From Pseudomonas cavernicola (lineage in GTDB: Bacteria > Pseudomonadota > Gammaproteobacteria > Pseudomonadales > Pseudomonadaceae), in contig NZ_QYUR01000008.1 of the NCBI RefSeq assembly GCF_003596405.1, positions 248,001-312,000 on the forward strand: DNA of 64,000 bases. The letters run 5' to 3'. This document shows, piece by piece, positions 32,501 to 40,294 of this stretch. The translations under genes were made by a program, and so were the position numbers. Positions within the stretch are counted from its first letter, which is position 1; each line of letters opens with the position of its first letter. The notes below the pieces were generated by a model, which made no database searches, was not told the origin of the DNA, and was given only the letters and a program-made list of their open reading frames with translations.

Positions 32501-32556
32501 TGATCCCGACCCTGTACCTGCTGCTGCGTCGTTGGCGGCCGTTGCGGGTAGGATAG
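29509..32556 (+). CDS. RND efflux transporter, HAE-1 family
   Basis: This is a 1015-residue proton-driven inner-membrane pump. It has the N-terminal IRRPVFATVLSLILVLIGL helix, two large periplasmic loops, and the helix-4 proton-relay aspartates in IGLVVDDAIVMLENIHRH. The second membrane half includes FIYLVLAAQFESFTDPLI and GLITKHGILIVEFANKLL, which contains the relay lysine. The start is ATG 29509, overlapping the adaptor stop; an upstream in-frame GTG/ATG at 29452 would sit inside the adaptor. Substrate is unknown. The pair lacks its own outer-membrane gene and sits between core genes, so it may be an insertion in this lineage. Confidence 0.94.
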   Translation: MTLSDICIRRPVFATVLSLILVLIGLMAYERLRVREYPNIDVPIVTVNVIYPGASPEIMESQVAQPIEDVLSGIEGLDFVSSISRAENTQITAQFRLGSNSDEAANDVRDRLGRVRGLLPDEIDEPIVQKVEADAQPVIWLAFYSERYSAMDITDLLERVIKDRLQTIAGVSEVQVRGARTFAMRIWLDPEKLAAHNLTVQDIENALRRENVEIPAGRIESVEREFTVLAETDLKTPDEFNNLILDDSRGYLLRLSDVGHAAIGAADVRSVVRYKGRPAVSLGLVKQATANPLDISDGLAEALPEVRALLPEGMEMAVANDNSLFIRESIANVYITIWEAVALVILIIFIFLRSLRATLIPLVTIPVSLIGAFALMSLMGFSINTLTLLAMVLAIGLVVDDAIVMLENIHRHIEAGLSPMQAAFKGSREIAFAVIAMTLTLSAVFAPIGFMQGTTGKLFTEFAWTLAGAVLVSGFVALTLTPMMCGRLLKAHRPNQRHNPVYNWIEDFLHGLTDRYRHLLARVLGTWVVVLALLLAILVACAWLFSGLKSELAPTEDTGTIVGIFNGPDGATLDYTSRYARQLEQAYASIPETNRYLVIAGFPTVAQGISFMKLEDWADRTRSQFEIRNELLPKLQDITGIRAFPVNRPPLGQSARTQPVNLVIRSSLEYAELQVYVEQLLARVRDYPGLESTDSDLKLNTPQLKIEVNREQAVAVGTDVATIGRSLESLFGSRQVTRFKQHGEQYDVLVQLANVDRSNPADLDRVYVRGREGRMVQMSNLIEVRETVAPRELNHFNQLRAVTISANVGVGFTLGEALAHLENMAREVFPADTQYDFTGTSRDFRESSAGIALIFALALVFIYLVLAAQFESFTDPLIILFSVPLSMVGALLALSLFGGTLNIYSQIGLVTLIGLITKHGILIVEFANKLLREGEELRAAVIDASVQRLRPILMTTGAMVLGSLPLVIASGAGGESRQQIGLVIVGGLLVGTFFTLFVIPTLYLLLRRWRPLRVG

Positions 32557-32718
32557 AAGGGCATGCCACTCGTGTCCGCTGGTGACCCTTGAGGCCTCGC
32601 AGGGGCCCCGGCATAGTGCGCGGCAGGTCTTGGATTCGACTTCGGCGATCGGCAGGTACACCGGGGCCTCCTGTCCGGTTCGGTCCTCGCAACGTCAGGC
32701 CGACTTCGGCCCCGGCTG

Positions 32719-32755
32719 AAAACGCGGCGGAAACTGTATACACTTGCCGCGTTTT
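32719..32755. promoter_or_regulatory. Inverted repeat in the queF leader
   Basis: AAAACGCGGC at 32719-32728 and GCCGCGTTTT at 32746-32755 form a perfect 10-bp inverted repeat around CTGTATACACTT. It lies 21 bp before queF. It could be a hairpin ending the RND transcript or an operator overlapping a TATACA-like -10 box. I do not see preQ1 riboswitch consensus. Confidence 0.45.
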
Positions 32756-32775
32756 GACTAGCCAGGTTTTCCGTC

Positions 32776-33606
32776 ATGCATCCCGCTGCCGAACATTCGC
32801 CGCTGGGTAAATCCAGCGAATATATCGCCACCTACACGCCGTCCTTGTTGTTTCCGATTCCGCGCGCGGCCAAGTGGGCCGAGCTGGGGTTAACGGCGCA
32901 GACGCTGCCTTATCAAGGCGTGGATTTCTGGAACTGTTTCGAGCTGTCGTGGCTGCTGCCCTCAGGCAAACCGGTGGTAGCCATCGGCGAGTTCGCGATT
33001 CCGGCGGATTCGCCGAATATCATTGAGTCCAAGTCCTTCAAGCTTTACCTCAACTCGCTGAACCAGACTGTGTTCGCCGATTTCGCGGCCCTGGTGGCGG
33101 TGCTGGAAAAAGACTTGTCTGCGGCAGCCGGCAAGGCGGTGGCGGTGCGGGTGCGCAGCCTGAACGAGGTGGAGGCAGAAGGCGTGGCGCCGCTGCCCGG
33201 TGTGTGCATCGACGAGCTGGATGTAACCATCACGGGCTATGAGCACCCGCAACCCGAGCTGCTGCGCTGCGATGCGACGCAGGTCGTCGAGGAAAGCCTG
33301 CACAGCCATCTGCTCAAATCCAACTGCCCGGTCACCGGTCAGCCAGACTGGGGCAGTGTAGTGGTGGAGTACCGTGGTGCGGCGCTGGATCATGCCAGTT
33401 TGCTGGCCTATTTGGTGAGTTTCCGCCAGCACGCGGACTTCCATGAACAGTGTGTGGAGCGCATTTTTCTCGATTTGCAGCATCTGCTGCGGCCGGAAAA
33501 GCTGACGGTGTACGCGCGTTATGTGCGCCGTGGTGGGTTGGACATCAATCCCTACCGCAGTACAGGGCCGATCAAGCCGGATAATCGCCGGTTGGTGCGC
33601 CAATAA
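32776..33606 (+). CDS. queF: NADPH-dependent 7-cyano-7-deazaguanine (preQ0) reductase
   Basis: QueF reduces preQ0 to preQ1 in queuosine tRNA-modification synthesis. The 276-residue bimodular form is that of E. coli. The catalytic C184 in [15 protein letters not shown] forms the thioimide and D191 is the acid/base. The NADPH-binding segment [15 protein letters not shown] is intact in the N-terminal module. It ends before a strong terminator at 33610. No other queuosine gene lies nearby. Confidence 0.97.
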   Translation: MHPAAEHSPLGKSSEYIATYTPSLLFPIPRAAKWAELGLTAQTLPYQGVDFWNCFELSWLLPSGKPVVAIGEFAIPADSPNIIESKSFKLYLNSLNQTVFADFAALVAVLEKDLSAAAGKAVAVRVRSLNEVEAEGVAPLPGVCIDELDVTITGYEHPQPELLRCDATQVVEESLHSHLLKSNCPVTGQPDWGSVVVEYRGAALDHASLLAYLVSFRQHADFHEQCVERIFLDLQHLLRPEKLTVYARYVRRGGLDINPYRSTGPIKPDNRRLVRQ

Positions 33607-33609
33607 CGG

Positions 33610-33637
33610 AAAACCCCGGCCGCGGCCGGGGTTTTTG
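33610..33637. terminator. Bidirectional terminator between queF and the DUF4404 gene
   Basis: AAAACCCCGGCC - GC - GGCCGGGGTTTTT is a perfect GC-rich hairpin with A/T flanks, placed between convergent genes. Confidence 0.95.
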
Positions 33638-33649
33638 CTTGCTGGGGAT

Positions 33650-33913
33650 CTAAATCCCCATGTTGGCCAGGCTTTGCACAATGTTGCGCAGGGTGGCGGC
33701 CAGGGTTGGGTGCTCGACTTCGAAACGCTCCACTGCGAGATTCACGCCATCCACCAGGCTGGTATCCGGCGCGCTGGCTTCGCGCTCAAGTTGCAGTTCG
33801 ATCTGCTTCGCCAGCTCCAGCAGATGCGCATATTCCTCGGCGGAGAGCGGCGGGCCTTTTTCCAGTTGCTCGCGTAGTTGGTTCAATTGCTGCTGCAGTT
33901 CGCGGGCAGGCAT
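33650..33913 (-). CDS. DUF4404 family protein
   Basis: This is an 87-residue acidic helical protein, MPARELQQQLNQLREQLEKG at the N-terminus, with the family's VEHPTLAATLRNIVQSLANMGI end. It is probably a small coiled-coil cytoplasmic protein. AGGAAG lies upstream of ATG 33913. It is conserved in Pseudomonas beside queF. Function is unknown. Confidence 0.85.
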   Translation of the reverse strand: MPARELQQQLNQLREQLEKGPPLSAEEYAHLLELAKQIELQLEREASAPDTSLVDGVNLAVERFEVEHPTLAATLRNIVQSLANMGI

Positions 33914-34021
33914 GGCGTTCTTCCTCCGTAAATAGGCAAAAGCATTGACCCTGCGCGTAACGCGAAAGATCCCTGCCTCTCTAGAGGTTAATCCAAGCGC
34001 GGCAGCTTTGCCTGATCTCGA

Positions 34022-34570
34022 TCAAGCGCGCAGCAGACGCTCCAGCGCTGGATAAAAGTGTTCGAGTGCCGGTGTGCGCATGCTTGGGTCCTTGGCTAGG
34101 TCGTCCAGACGGCGTAGAACCAGGGCTTCCTGGGCGAACGGCGCGCGTAGAAAGGCCTCCGCCTCGCGCCCATCAAAGGGGCCACCTTGCAATTCCAGAC
34201 TGTGTCGCGAAGCTGGCGATAGCTCTGCATGGTAGGCCGCGTCCGTCGCACAGAGATAACGCTTAGCGGCGACATGCAGACGAATAGGCTGCCACACGGC
34301 CTCCGGCAGCAGGGGACGCAGTAGCTCGCCGGCACGCTCCTCGTGGCGCAGATCGTGTTGCTCGATTTCCTCCGGGTCTTCATAGAGGTGAGCGATATCG
34401 TGCAGCAGTGCGGCAACCACCTGACTCTCGCTACAGCCAGAGCGTTCGGCCAGGGTGGCACACTGCAGCGCGTGTTGCTCTTGGCTGACGGCCTCACCAT
34501 AGGGCTCGGCGCCACGTTGGGCGAAGAGTTCAGCCAGTTGCTCGGTAAAATGTTGGCGATTAAGAGTCAA
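34022..34570 (-). CDS. HD-domain protein of the phosphonate-type (PhnZ-like) oxygenase family
   Basis: The 182-residue protein has the HD metal motif: an early QEQHALQCATLAE histidine, LLHDIAHLYEDPE as the HD pair, and a distal RHEERAGELL. PhnZ-type HD oxygenases bind two irons and cleave the C-P bond of hydroxy-phosphonates; family members carry EPYGE-like residues at the start, seen here at about residues 20-25. Its stop-start overlap with the upstream HAD gene and the nearby GntR regulator match phosphonate clusters. A simple phosphohydrolase is the alternative. Confidence 0.8.
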   Translation of the reverse strand: MTLNRQHFTEQLAELFAQRGAEPYGEAVSQEQHALQCATLAERSGCSESQVVAALLHDIAHLYEDPEEIEQHDLRHEERAGELLRPLLPEAVWQPIRLHVAAKRYLCATDAAYHAELSPASRHSLELQGGPFDGREAEAFLRAPFAQEALVLRRLDDLAKDPSMRTPALEHFYPALERLLRA

Positions 34571-35385
34571 GGTTTCTCTCCTTTCTGTCGGCGAATGGCA
34601 AGGTCGGTCAAGCTTGGACCCAGTTCGGCCAGATGGTCGACTACCGAGTGGACCCCCAAGCGGTACAACTCGAGGGTGGCCTGTGCGCGTAATTGATCAC
34701 GTTCGACTGCCGGGAGTGCCTGCCAGTCAGCAGGTGCCTGGTTGCACAATGGCCCACAGGCCGCTAAGCCGACTGTCCAGAGCCCGGCATTCAGCCCGGC
34801 CTGCAGCAAACGCGGTTCACCGCTGATCAGTACGCAACCGGCAAGATTAGCCACCTTTAGCTCCATCAGCGTCTGCCAGCAGGCATCCGGTGCCGGCCAG
34901 GGCCGAGTGTTGCAGATTTGTGCCGCGTGTAGCCAGCTGGGCAGGGGGGTGGCCAGGCGGATGCTGGCATCGCGCGGCAGTTCATCGAGCCAGGCACAGG
35001 GCACGCCTTGCTGCTGCAGTTGCTCGAGTAGCGCCAGTGCACCCGGGGTGACTTCGGCGTGTTCGCTCGCGGTCTCCACCAGCGTCTGATTCAGGCCGAG
35101 TAACTCCGCGGGCTGCGGGTCGCGCCCAAGTACTGCGGCTAAAGCCGTGGCTGGCGCCAGTTGAGTGGGCAGGCGCTGGCTGGCGGCGCCGGGGCAGAGG
35201 CGCAGTAGTGTCACCGGCAAGGTGCGTGCGCCGAAATCCACCAGGCAGCCGGACAGGCCGAACAGCACAGCGGTAAAGGCATGGGGAGGCGTAGCGAGGG
35301 GCGGCATGGCGAGCATCCGGGTAGTTGGTCTAGTCCAAGGTAAACAGCGCAGATGACGGTTAGATGAAGGCTGCGTGACGGGCAC
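34567..35385 (-). CDS. Phosphonatase-like HAD-superfamily protein lacking the nucleophile
   Basis: The fold and the FTAVLFGLSGCLVDFGA start correspond to phosphonoacetaldehyde hydrolase (PhnX: DWAGTTVDFGS). The first, nucleophilic Asp is replaced by Gly and the next catalytic-loop threonine by Cys. A cap domain and the later VLISGEPRLLQAGLNAGLWTVG block remain. This suggests a non-catalytic or regulatory protein. The 272-residue reading begins at 35385. ATG 35316 or 35307 would start nearer the conserved domain, and none has a clear ribosome site. It overlaps the HD gene by 4 bp and forms a unit with it. Confidence 0.75.
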   Translation of the reverse strand: MPVTQPSSNRHLRCLPWTRPTTRMLAMPPLATPPHAFTAVLFGLSGCLVDFGARTLPVTLLRLCPGAASQRLPTQLAPATALAAVLGRDPQPAELLGLNQTLVETASEHAEVTPGALALLEQLQQQGVPCAWLDELPRDASIRLATPLPSWLHAAQICNTRPWPAPDACWQTLMELKVANLAGCVLISGEPRLLQAGLNAGLWTVGLAACGPLCNQAPADWQALPAVERDQLRAQATLELYRLGVHSVVDHLAELGPSLTDLAIRRQKGEKP

Positions 35386-35438
35386 CGCTAGCGCCCGCCT
35401 ATCGATATAATCGCCGTGCCAAGATTTGAGAGCTTCTT

Positions 35439-36158
35439 ATGCCGGTTAATCAGTCCCCGCAATACCTGCGCATTCGCGACCAGTTGGCCGTGGACATTGC
35501 CCAAGGCGTGTTCGCCACCAATAAGCTGCCGTCGGAGCGCGAGTTGGCGGAACGTTTTGCTTGCACTCGCGTCACCCTGCGTGAGGCACTGCAGCAGTTG
35601 GAGGTCGAAGGGCTGGTGTATCGCGAGAACCGCCGCGGCTGGTTCGTCGCGCCGCCACGAATTCGCTACAACCCGACCCGGACCACCGGTTTTATGGAGT
35701 ACGTCACCGCCCAGGGGCGAGTGCCGCGCACGGAGACCTTGCTCGCCGAATGTCGTCCCGCTGGTACCTGGCTGGCGCAGCGTATGGCGGTGGCCGAGAG
35801 CGATCTGGTGTTCTTTCTGCAGCGTCGGCGCTGGGTCGACGAGCGCCCGGTGCTGATTGAGCTGATCGCTCTCGATGCCAGCTGGTGTCCAGGATTGCTC
35901 GAGCATGACCTGGACACTTCGCTGATGAACCTGTTGCGCGAACGCTTTGACTTGGTTCCAGCGCGCTGCCAGCTGGCCATGCACCCGACGGCATTGAGTG
36001 CCGCACAGGCAGAGCCTTTGCAGTTGGCGCCAGGTTCGCCGGCGCTCTACCTGGAGCGCTTGAGCTTCGCCCGGGACGGGCGGGCTGTGGAGTTCGATCA
36101 GGAGTTCTGGCGTCCAGATGCCTTAGAAATCGAGCTGGAGGCTATTTACTCGGATTGA
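35439..36158 (+). CDS. GntR/HutC-family transcriptional regulator
   Basis: The 239-residue protein has an N-terminal winged helix (LPSERELAERFACTRVTLRE) and a C-terminal UTRA ligand domain ending with the family's YLERLSFARDGRAVEFDQEFW. It diverges from the HAD/HD genes across 53 bp, so it probably controls them and itself. The ligand may be a phosphonate or related metabolite, by analogy with PhnR/PhnF-like regulators near such genes. That is inference. Confidence 0.92.
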   Translation: MPVNQSPQYLRIRDQLAVDIAQGVFATNKLPSERELAERFACTRVTLREALQQLEVEGLVYRENRRGWFVAPPRIRYNPTRTTGFMEYVTAQGRVPRTETLLAECRPAGTWLAQRMAVAESDLVFFLQRRRWVDERPVLIELIALDASWCPGLLEHDLDTSLMNLLRERFDLVPARCQLAMHPTALSAAQAEPLQLAPGSPALYLERLSFARDGRAVEFDQEFWRPDALEIELEAIYSD

Positions 36159-36342
36159 GAGCTGCTCTTGCACAGGTTCTGACTGACTACTGCTGAGTTC
36201 GACCCAGAGCAGTTTTCAGTGTTTTTTCTCGCTGCGGGGAGCATCGCTATGCTGCCAAAACAGGCGTTTGTGGCTTTATACTGCGCCGCCTACATGGCTG
36301 CCTCAGGGGCGCCACACTACTTTTCTCACGGAGAGACTGCAA

Positions 36343-37044
36343 ATGCGTTTGATCGCCACGAGCTGGGTCGGTCGTCTAGGCCAACTTTTTGTTTGTGCCA
36401 GCTTGGCGCTGTTGCCAGTGGTGGCGCAGGCCGCTGAAGAGGACCCGTGGGAGGGCTTCAATCGCGCGATGTTCCGTTTCAACGATACCCTCGACACCTA
36501 TGCGTTGAAGCCTCTGGCGCAGGGCTATCAGGCAGTGACTCCACAGTTTCTCGAAGATGGCATACATAACGCGTTCAACAACGTTGGCGATGTCGGCAAC
36601 CTGGCCAACGACCTCCTGCAAGGTAAAGTGCAGAACGCTGGCGTTGATACCAGTCGCCTGATATTCAACACCACCTTCGGTTTGCTGGGCTTCTTCGATG
36701 TGGCCAATGAAATGGGCCTGCAACGCAACGATGAAGATTTCGGTCAGACGTTTGGCGCCTGGGGCTTGGGCAGTGGCCCTTATCTGGTCTTGCCGCTGCT
36801 GGGGCCAAGCACTGTGCGGGATGCCGCCGGCAAGATTCCTGATAGCTTCCTCGAACCCTATCCGTACATTAATGATGTGCCAGCGCGTAACGTGACCCGT
36901 GCGGTGGATGTGATCGATACTCGCGCCAGCCTGCTGTCGGCTGAGAAGTTGATCAGCGGCGACAAGTACCTGTTTATCCGTAACGCTTTCCTGCAGAACC
37001 GAGAGTTCAAGGTGAAGGACGGTCAGGTCGAAGACGATTTCTAA
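36343..37044 (+). CDS. mlaA: MlaA/VacJ outer-membrane phospholipid transport protein
   Basis: MlaA removes mislocalised phospholipids from the outer leaflet of the outer membrane and passes them to MlaC. From ATG 36343 (GGAGAG 8 bp upstream) the protein has 233 residues. A signal peptide (about 1-30) ends VVAQA-AEEDPW, and the domain starts with EDPWEGFNRAMFRFND and ends with GPYLVLPLLGPSTVRDA. No canonical lipobox is seen, so it may be a non-lipidated member, as in some pseudomonads. It precedes a long terminator. Confidence 0.94.
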   Translation: MRLIATSWVGRLGQLFVCASLALLPVVAQAAEEDPWEGFNRAMFRFNDTLDTYALKPLAQGYQAVTPQFLEDGIHNAFNNVGDVGNLANDLLQGKVQNAGVDTSRLIFNTTFGLLGFFDVANEMGLQRNDEDFGQTFGAWGLGSGPYLVLPLLGPSTVRDAAGKIPDSFLEPYPYINDVPARNVTRAVDVIDTRASLLSAEKLISGDKYLFIRNAFLQNREFKVKDGQVEDDF

Positions 37045-37067
37045 CGCTTGTTGCAGATTTAACAGTT

Positions 37068-37111
37068 CCAGATATGACAAAGGCGGCTTAGGCCGCCTTT
37101 GTCATATCTGG
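37068..37111. terminator. Bidirectional terminator with 20-bp perfect stem
   Basis: CCAGATATGACAAAGGCGGC at 37068-37087 is perfectly complementary to 37092-37111 with a TTAG loop. It separates convergent mlaA and the PilZ gene. Confidence 0.92.
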
Positions 37112-37117
37112 TGTGTG

Positions 37118-37417
37118 CTATTTCATCGACAGAATTGCCAGCCCCAAGGATTGGCGACCATTCCCCAGCGCGGTAACCCGTACCACCTCAGCTTCGGCGT
37201 CGAGGCCTTTGAGTTCGTTGTGCTCGGAGGCGATATGCACCCGAACCTTCTCCCCCATGCTCACCGTGCTCTCGGCTTCCAGTTGCATGCCGGTGCTAGA
37301 CAGGTCGAGGCACAGCGCGGGGATGTCCCGGCCGGCGTGCTGCAAAGTGACGGGTGCTTCCAGTTGCATGCGGATATAGTCGCGTTTCTCGGTGTAAGCA
37401 TGATCGCTTTGGCTCAT
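37118..37417 (-). CDS. PilZ-domain protein
   Basis: The 99-residue protein is a single PilZ domain. The c-di-GMP motifs would be RxxxR near the N-terminus (here EKRDYIRMQLEAPV) and D/NxSxxG (here DLSSTGMQLEAE), and both are present in recognisable form. It may be a c-di-GMP receptor affecting motility or surface behaviour. The gene ends just before the long terminator. Confidence 0.9.
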   Translation of the reverse strand: MSQSDHAYTEKRDYIRMQLEAPVTLQHAGRDIPALCLDLSSTGMQLEAESTVSMGEKVRVHIASEHNELKGLDAEAEVVRVTALGNGRQSLGLAILSMK

Positions 37418-37633
37418 TGACCCGATCCTCTGGTTTTATAGGTTCTCCCTTGGTTCTTATAACCTTCGTCTATTTAAGGTGTAAAGGCGCCTGACGACGA
37501 TCGGCGTAAGCTTGAATCGATGAACGGATGGGAGTACCGTCTGCGCCTTGAAGTGATCTCCGAGTACACGCGTCCTGGCTTATCGGCCTGACGCTTATGC
37601 CAACTATCCCTGGCGCCGTTTGCCTGGTACCCC

Positions 37634-38818
37634 ATGCACAATTCCAGTGCCTCGCTGCTGATTATTGATGACGACGAAGTAGTGCGCGCGAGCCTCGCGG
37701 CCTACTTGGAAGACAGTGGCTTCAGCGTCCTGCAAGCGAGCAATGGCTTGCAGGGACTGCAAGTCTTCGAGCAGGAAAAACCCGATCTGGTGATTTGCGA
37801 TCTGCGCATGCCGCAGGTCGATGGCTTAGAGCTGATCCGCCGAATCAACGCGTTGGAAGTCGAGACGCCGGTGATCGTTGTCTCCGGCGCCGGCGTGATG
37901 AGCGACGCGGTCGAAGCTTTGCGCCTTGGCGCCGCCGACTACCTGATCAAGCCTCTAGAAGATCTCGCCGTACTTGAGCACTCGGTGCGTCGTGCGCTGG
38001 ATCGCTCGCACCTGCGGCTGGAAAACCGCCGCTATCGCGAGAAGCTCGAGGTGGCTAACCGCGAGCTGCAAGCCAGTCTGCATCTGTTGCAGGAGGATCA
38101 GAACGCCGGGCGGCAAGTGCAGATGAACATGCTGCCGGTGACGCCCTGGGCGGTCGACGGGCTGCAATTCGCCCATCAGATCATTCCTTCGCTGTACCTG
38201 TCGGGTGATTTCGTCGATTACTTCCGCCTTGATGAGCGGCGCATCGCCTTCTATCTGGCCGATGTGTCCGGGCACGGCGCTTCCTCAGCGTTCATCACCG
38301 TGTTGTTGAAATTCATGACCACTCGGCTGCTGTACGAGTCGCGCCGCGGCGGGGTGCTGCCGGAGTTCAAACCTTCGGATGTGCTCGGCCATATCAACCG
38401 CGGGCTGATCAACTGCAAGTTGGGCAAGCACGTGACCATGCTCGGTGGGGTGATCGATGAGCAGAGCGGTAAGTTGACTTACAGCATTGGCGGTCATCTG
38501 CCGCTGCCTGTGCTGTATAGCCAAGGTGCGGCGCACTACCTCGATGGGCGTGGTCTGCCGGTGGGCTTATTTAATGAAGCGACCTATTCCGACCATGTAT
38601 TGGAACTGCCTGAGTCATTCAGTTTGACCTTGCTCTCGGACGGCATTTTGGACCTTTTGCCGGGCGATACACTCAAAGAAAAGGAAGCACTGTTACCGCA
38701 ATTGGTATGCACGGCGGGCGGCAGCCTGGATGGCCTGCGCCAGGTGCTTGGGCTGGCCAATCTAAGTGATATGCCAGATGATATCGCCTTGCTGGTGTTA
38801 AGCAGGAACCTTGCATGA
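37634..38818 (+). CDS. Response regulator with PP2C-type (RsbU/SpoIIE) phosphatase output
   Basis: The 394-residue protein has a receiver domain (1-125) with acidic pocket IIDDDEV and phospho-acceptor D56 in LVICDLRMPQVDG. A coiled-coil linker leads to a PPM phosphatase domain with metal-binding aspartates (YLADVSGHGASSAF, LTLLSDGILDLLP). Such proteins dephosphorylate an STAS anti-sigma antagonist, and the next gene encodes one. The pair is therefore a partner-switching module. The TGA stop overlaps a first ATG of the STAS region. Confidence 0.93.
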   Translation: MHNSSASLLIIDDDEVVRASLAAYLEDSGFSVLQASNGLQGLQVFEQEKPDLVICDLRMPQVDGLELIRRINALEVETPVIVVSGAGVMSDAVEALRLGAADYLIKPLEDLAVLEHSVRRALDRSHLRLENRRYREKLEVANRELQASLHLLQEDQNAGRQVQMNMLPVTPWAVDGLQFAHQIIPSLYLSGDFVDYFRLDERRIAFYLADVSGHGASSAFITVLLKFMTTRLLYESRRGGVLPEFKPSDVLGHINRGLINCKLGKHVTMLGGVIDEQSGKLTYSIGGHLPLPVLYSQGAAHYLDGRGLPVGLFNEATYSDHVLELPESFSLTLLSDGILDLLPGDTLKEKEALLPQLVCTAGGSLDGLRQVLGLANLSDMPDDIALLVLSRNLA

Positions 38819-38828
38819 GTACCGCTGC

Positions 38829-39311
38829 ATGAGTACCGGTAGAATTCAATTCGCCGAGCAGAACGGCACCTTCGTTCTCAAGTTTGTCGGTGAAGTGCGC
38901 CTGACGCTCTGTTCAGCGCTGGATGCCACGATTGAAAAAATCTTCACTGCGCTGAATTTCTCGGCGATCGTCATCGATCTGACGGAGACGCGCAGTATCG
39001 ATAGCACGACGCTGGGTCTGCTGGCTAAGCTGTCGATCCTCTCGCGGCAGAAGATTGGCCTGCTGCCGACGGTAGTGACGACTCACCCGGATATCACCCG
39101 GTTGCTGCAGTCGATGGGCTTCGATCAGGTGTTCAATATTGTCGATCGACCCGTTCCCTGTCCTGAGAGCCTGACTGACTTGCCGTCGCAGGATCAATCG
39201 GAAGAGGTGGTGAAAGCCAAAGTGCTCGAAGCACACCGTATTCTGATGGGGCTGAATGACTCCAATCGCGAAGCTTTCCACGACCTGGTCAACGCGCTCG
39301 AGCGCAGCTGA
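38829..39311 (+). CDS. STAS-domain anti-sigma factor antagonist
   Basis: The 160-residue protein has an STAS fold in its first 100 residues, with the phosphorylatable serine S59 in ETRSIDSTTLGLLA. A C-terminal helical tail follows. It is the expected target of the preceding phosphatase. The usable start is ATG 38829. An identical ATGAGTACCG lies 14 bp upstream (38815) but opens a five-codon frame ending in TGA, the product of a small tandem duplication. Its partner anti-sigma or effector is not in the window. Confidence 0.9.
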   Translation: MSTGRIQFAEQNGTFVLKFVGEVRLTLCSALDATIEKIFTALNFSAIVIDLTETRSIDSTTLGLLAKLSILSRQKIGLLPTVVTTHPDITRLLQSMGFDQVFNIVDRPVPCPESLTDLPSQDQSEEVVKAKVLEAHRILMGLNDSNREAFHDLVNALERS

Positions 39312-39367
39312 CTCAGCTATCTGCATGACAGCGCGCGATGCCTTATGGGCCTCGCGCGCTGTGCTTT

Positions 39368-40294
39368 CTAGCGTTTGGCGGCGAGCAGGGCTTCGAGTTT
39401 CTCCTGGTCGCGGGCGAACAAGCGGATTCCTTCGGCCAGTTTCTCGGTGGCCATAGCCTCTTCATTCAGCGCCCAGCGGAAGCGGCCTTCATCAAATGCC
39501 TGGCGTGCTTCGCCAGGGTTGCCCACGGCCAGTTTGCGTTCCAACGGGCTCTGGTCGTCCGCCAGTTGCTGCAGCAGTTCGGGGCTGATGGTCAGGCGGT
39601 CGCAGCCGGCCAATTGCTCGATCTGCCCCAGATTGCGGAAGCTCGCGCCCATGACCACGGTGCTGTAGCCGTTGGCTTTGTAGTAGTTATAAATCCGTGT
39701 AACAGATCGCACACCCGGGTCATCCGCCCCGACAAAGTCGCGGCCTTCGGCTTTTTTGTGCCAGTCGTAGATACGTCCGACGAAGGGCGAGATCAGGAAG
39801 ATGCCGGCGTCGGCGCAAGCGGCGGCCTGGGCAAAGGCGAACAGCAGGGTCAGGTTGGTCTGGATGCCGGCGCGCTCCAGTTGTTCGGCCGCGCGGATAC
39901 CTTCCCAGGTGGCGGCGACCTTGATCAGCACACGCTCGCGGCCGATGCCGGCCTGGTCATACAGGCCAATCAGCCGTTCGGCGCGGCGCAGGGTTGCCTG
40001 AGTGTCGAATGACAAACGTGCATCGACTTCGGTGGAGATACGCCCCGGGATCACCTCGAGAATTCCCTGACCGACAGCGACCGCAAAACGATCGCAGGCC
40101 AGCCCCAGATCGCCGCCACAGCCGGCTACCGCGTTGTCCAATAACTCGGCATAGCCGGGCATAGCGGCGGCCTTGAGCAGCAGCGAGGGGTTGGTGGTGG
40201 CGTCTACCGGTTTGAGGCGGGCAATGGCGTCGATGTCGCCAGTGTCGGCGACCACGGTAGTGAACTGCTTGAGTTGATCTAGCTTGGAGGTCAT
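39368..40294 (-). CDS. tal: Transaldolase
   Basis: Transaldolase moves a dihydroxyacetone unit between sugar phosphates in the pentose phosphate pathway. The 308-residue protein has [13 protein letters not shown] and the Schiff-base lysine K125 in [12 protein letters not shown], plus the phosphate-binding [17 protein letters not shown]. It is the full-length TalB-type enzyme. It ends convergent with the STAS gene. Upstream lies a repeat-rich spacer before oprN. Confidence 0.97.
   Translation of the reverse strand: MTSKLDQLKQFTTVVADTGDIDAIARLKPVDATTNPSLLLKAAAMPGYAELLDNAVAGCGGDLGLACDRFAVAVGQGILEVIPGRISTEVDARLSFDTQATLRRAERLIGLYDQAGIGRERVLIKVAATWEGIRAAEQLERAGIQTNLTLLFAFAQAAACADAGIFLISPFVGRIYDWHKKAEGRDFVGADDPGVRSVTRIYNYYKANGYSTVVMGASFRNLGQIEQLAGCDRLTISPELLQQLADDQSPLERKLAVGNPGEARQAFDEGRFRWALNEEAMATEKLAEGIRLFARDQEKLEALLAAKR

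Noticed and set aside
30271..32661. A 796-codon open frame on the minus strand
   Set aside because: It is the antisense shadow of the RND pump gene: His/Gln/Arg-rich, no fold, no ribosome site. High GC keeps such frames open.
32719..32755. preQ1 riboswitch before queF
   Set aside because: The inverted repeat lacks the preQ1 aptamer pattern (short stem with A-rich tail docking in the loop); treated only as a hairpin or operator.
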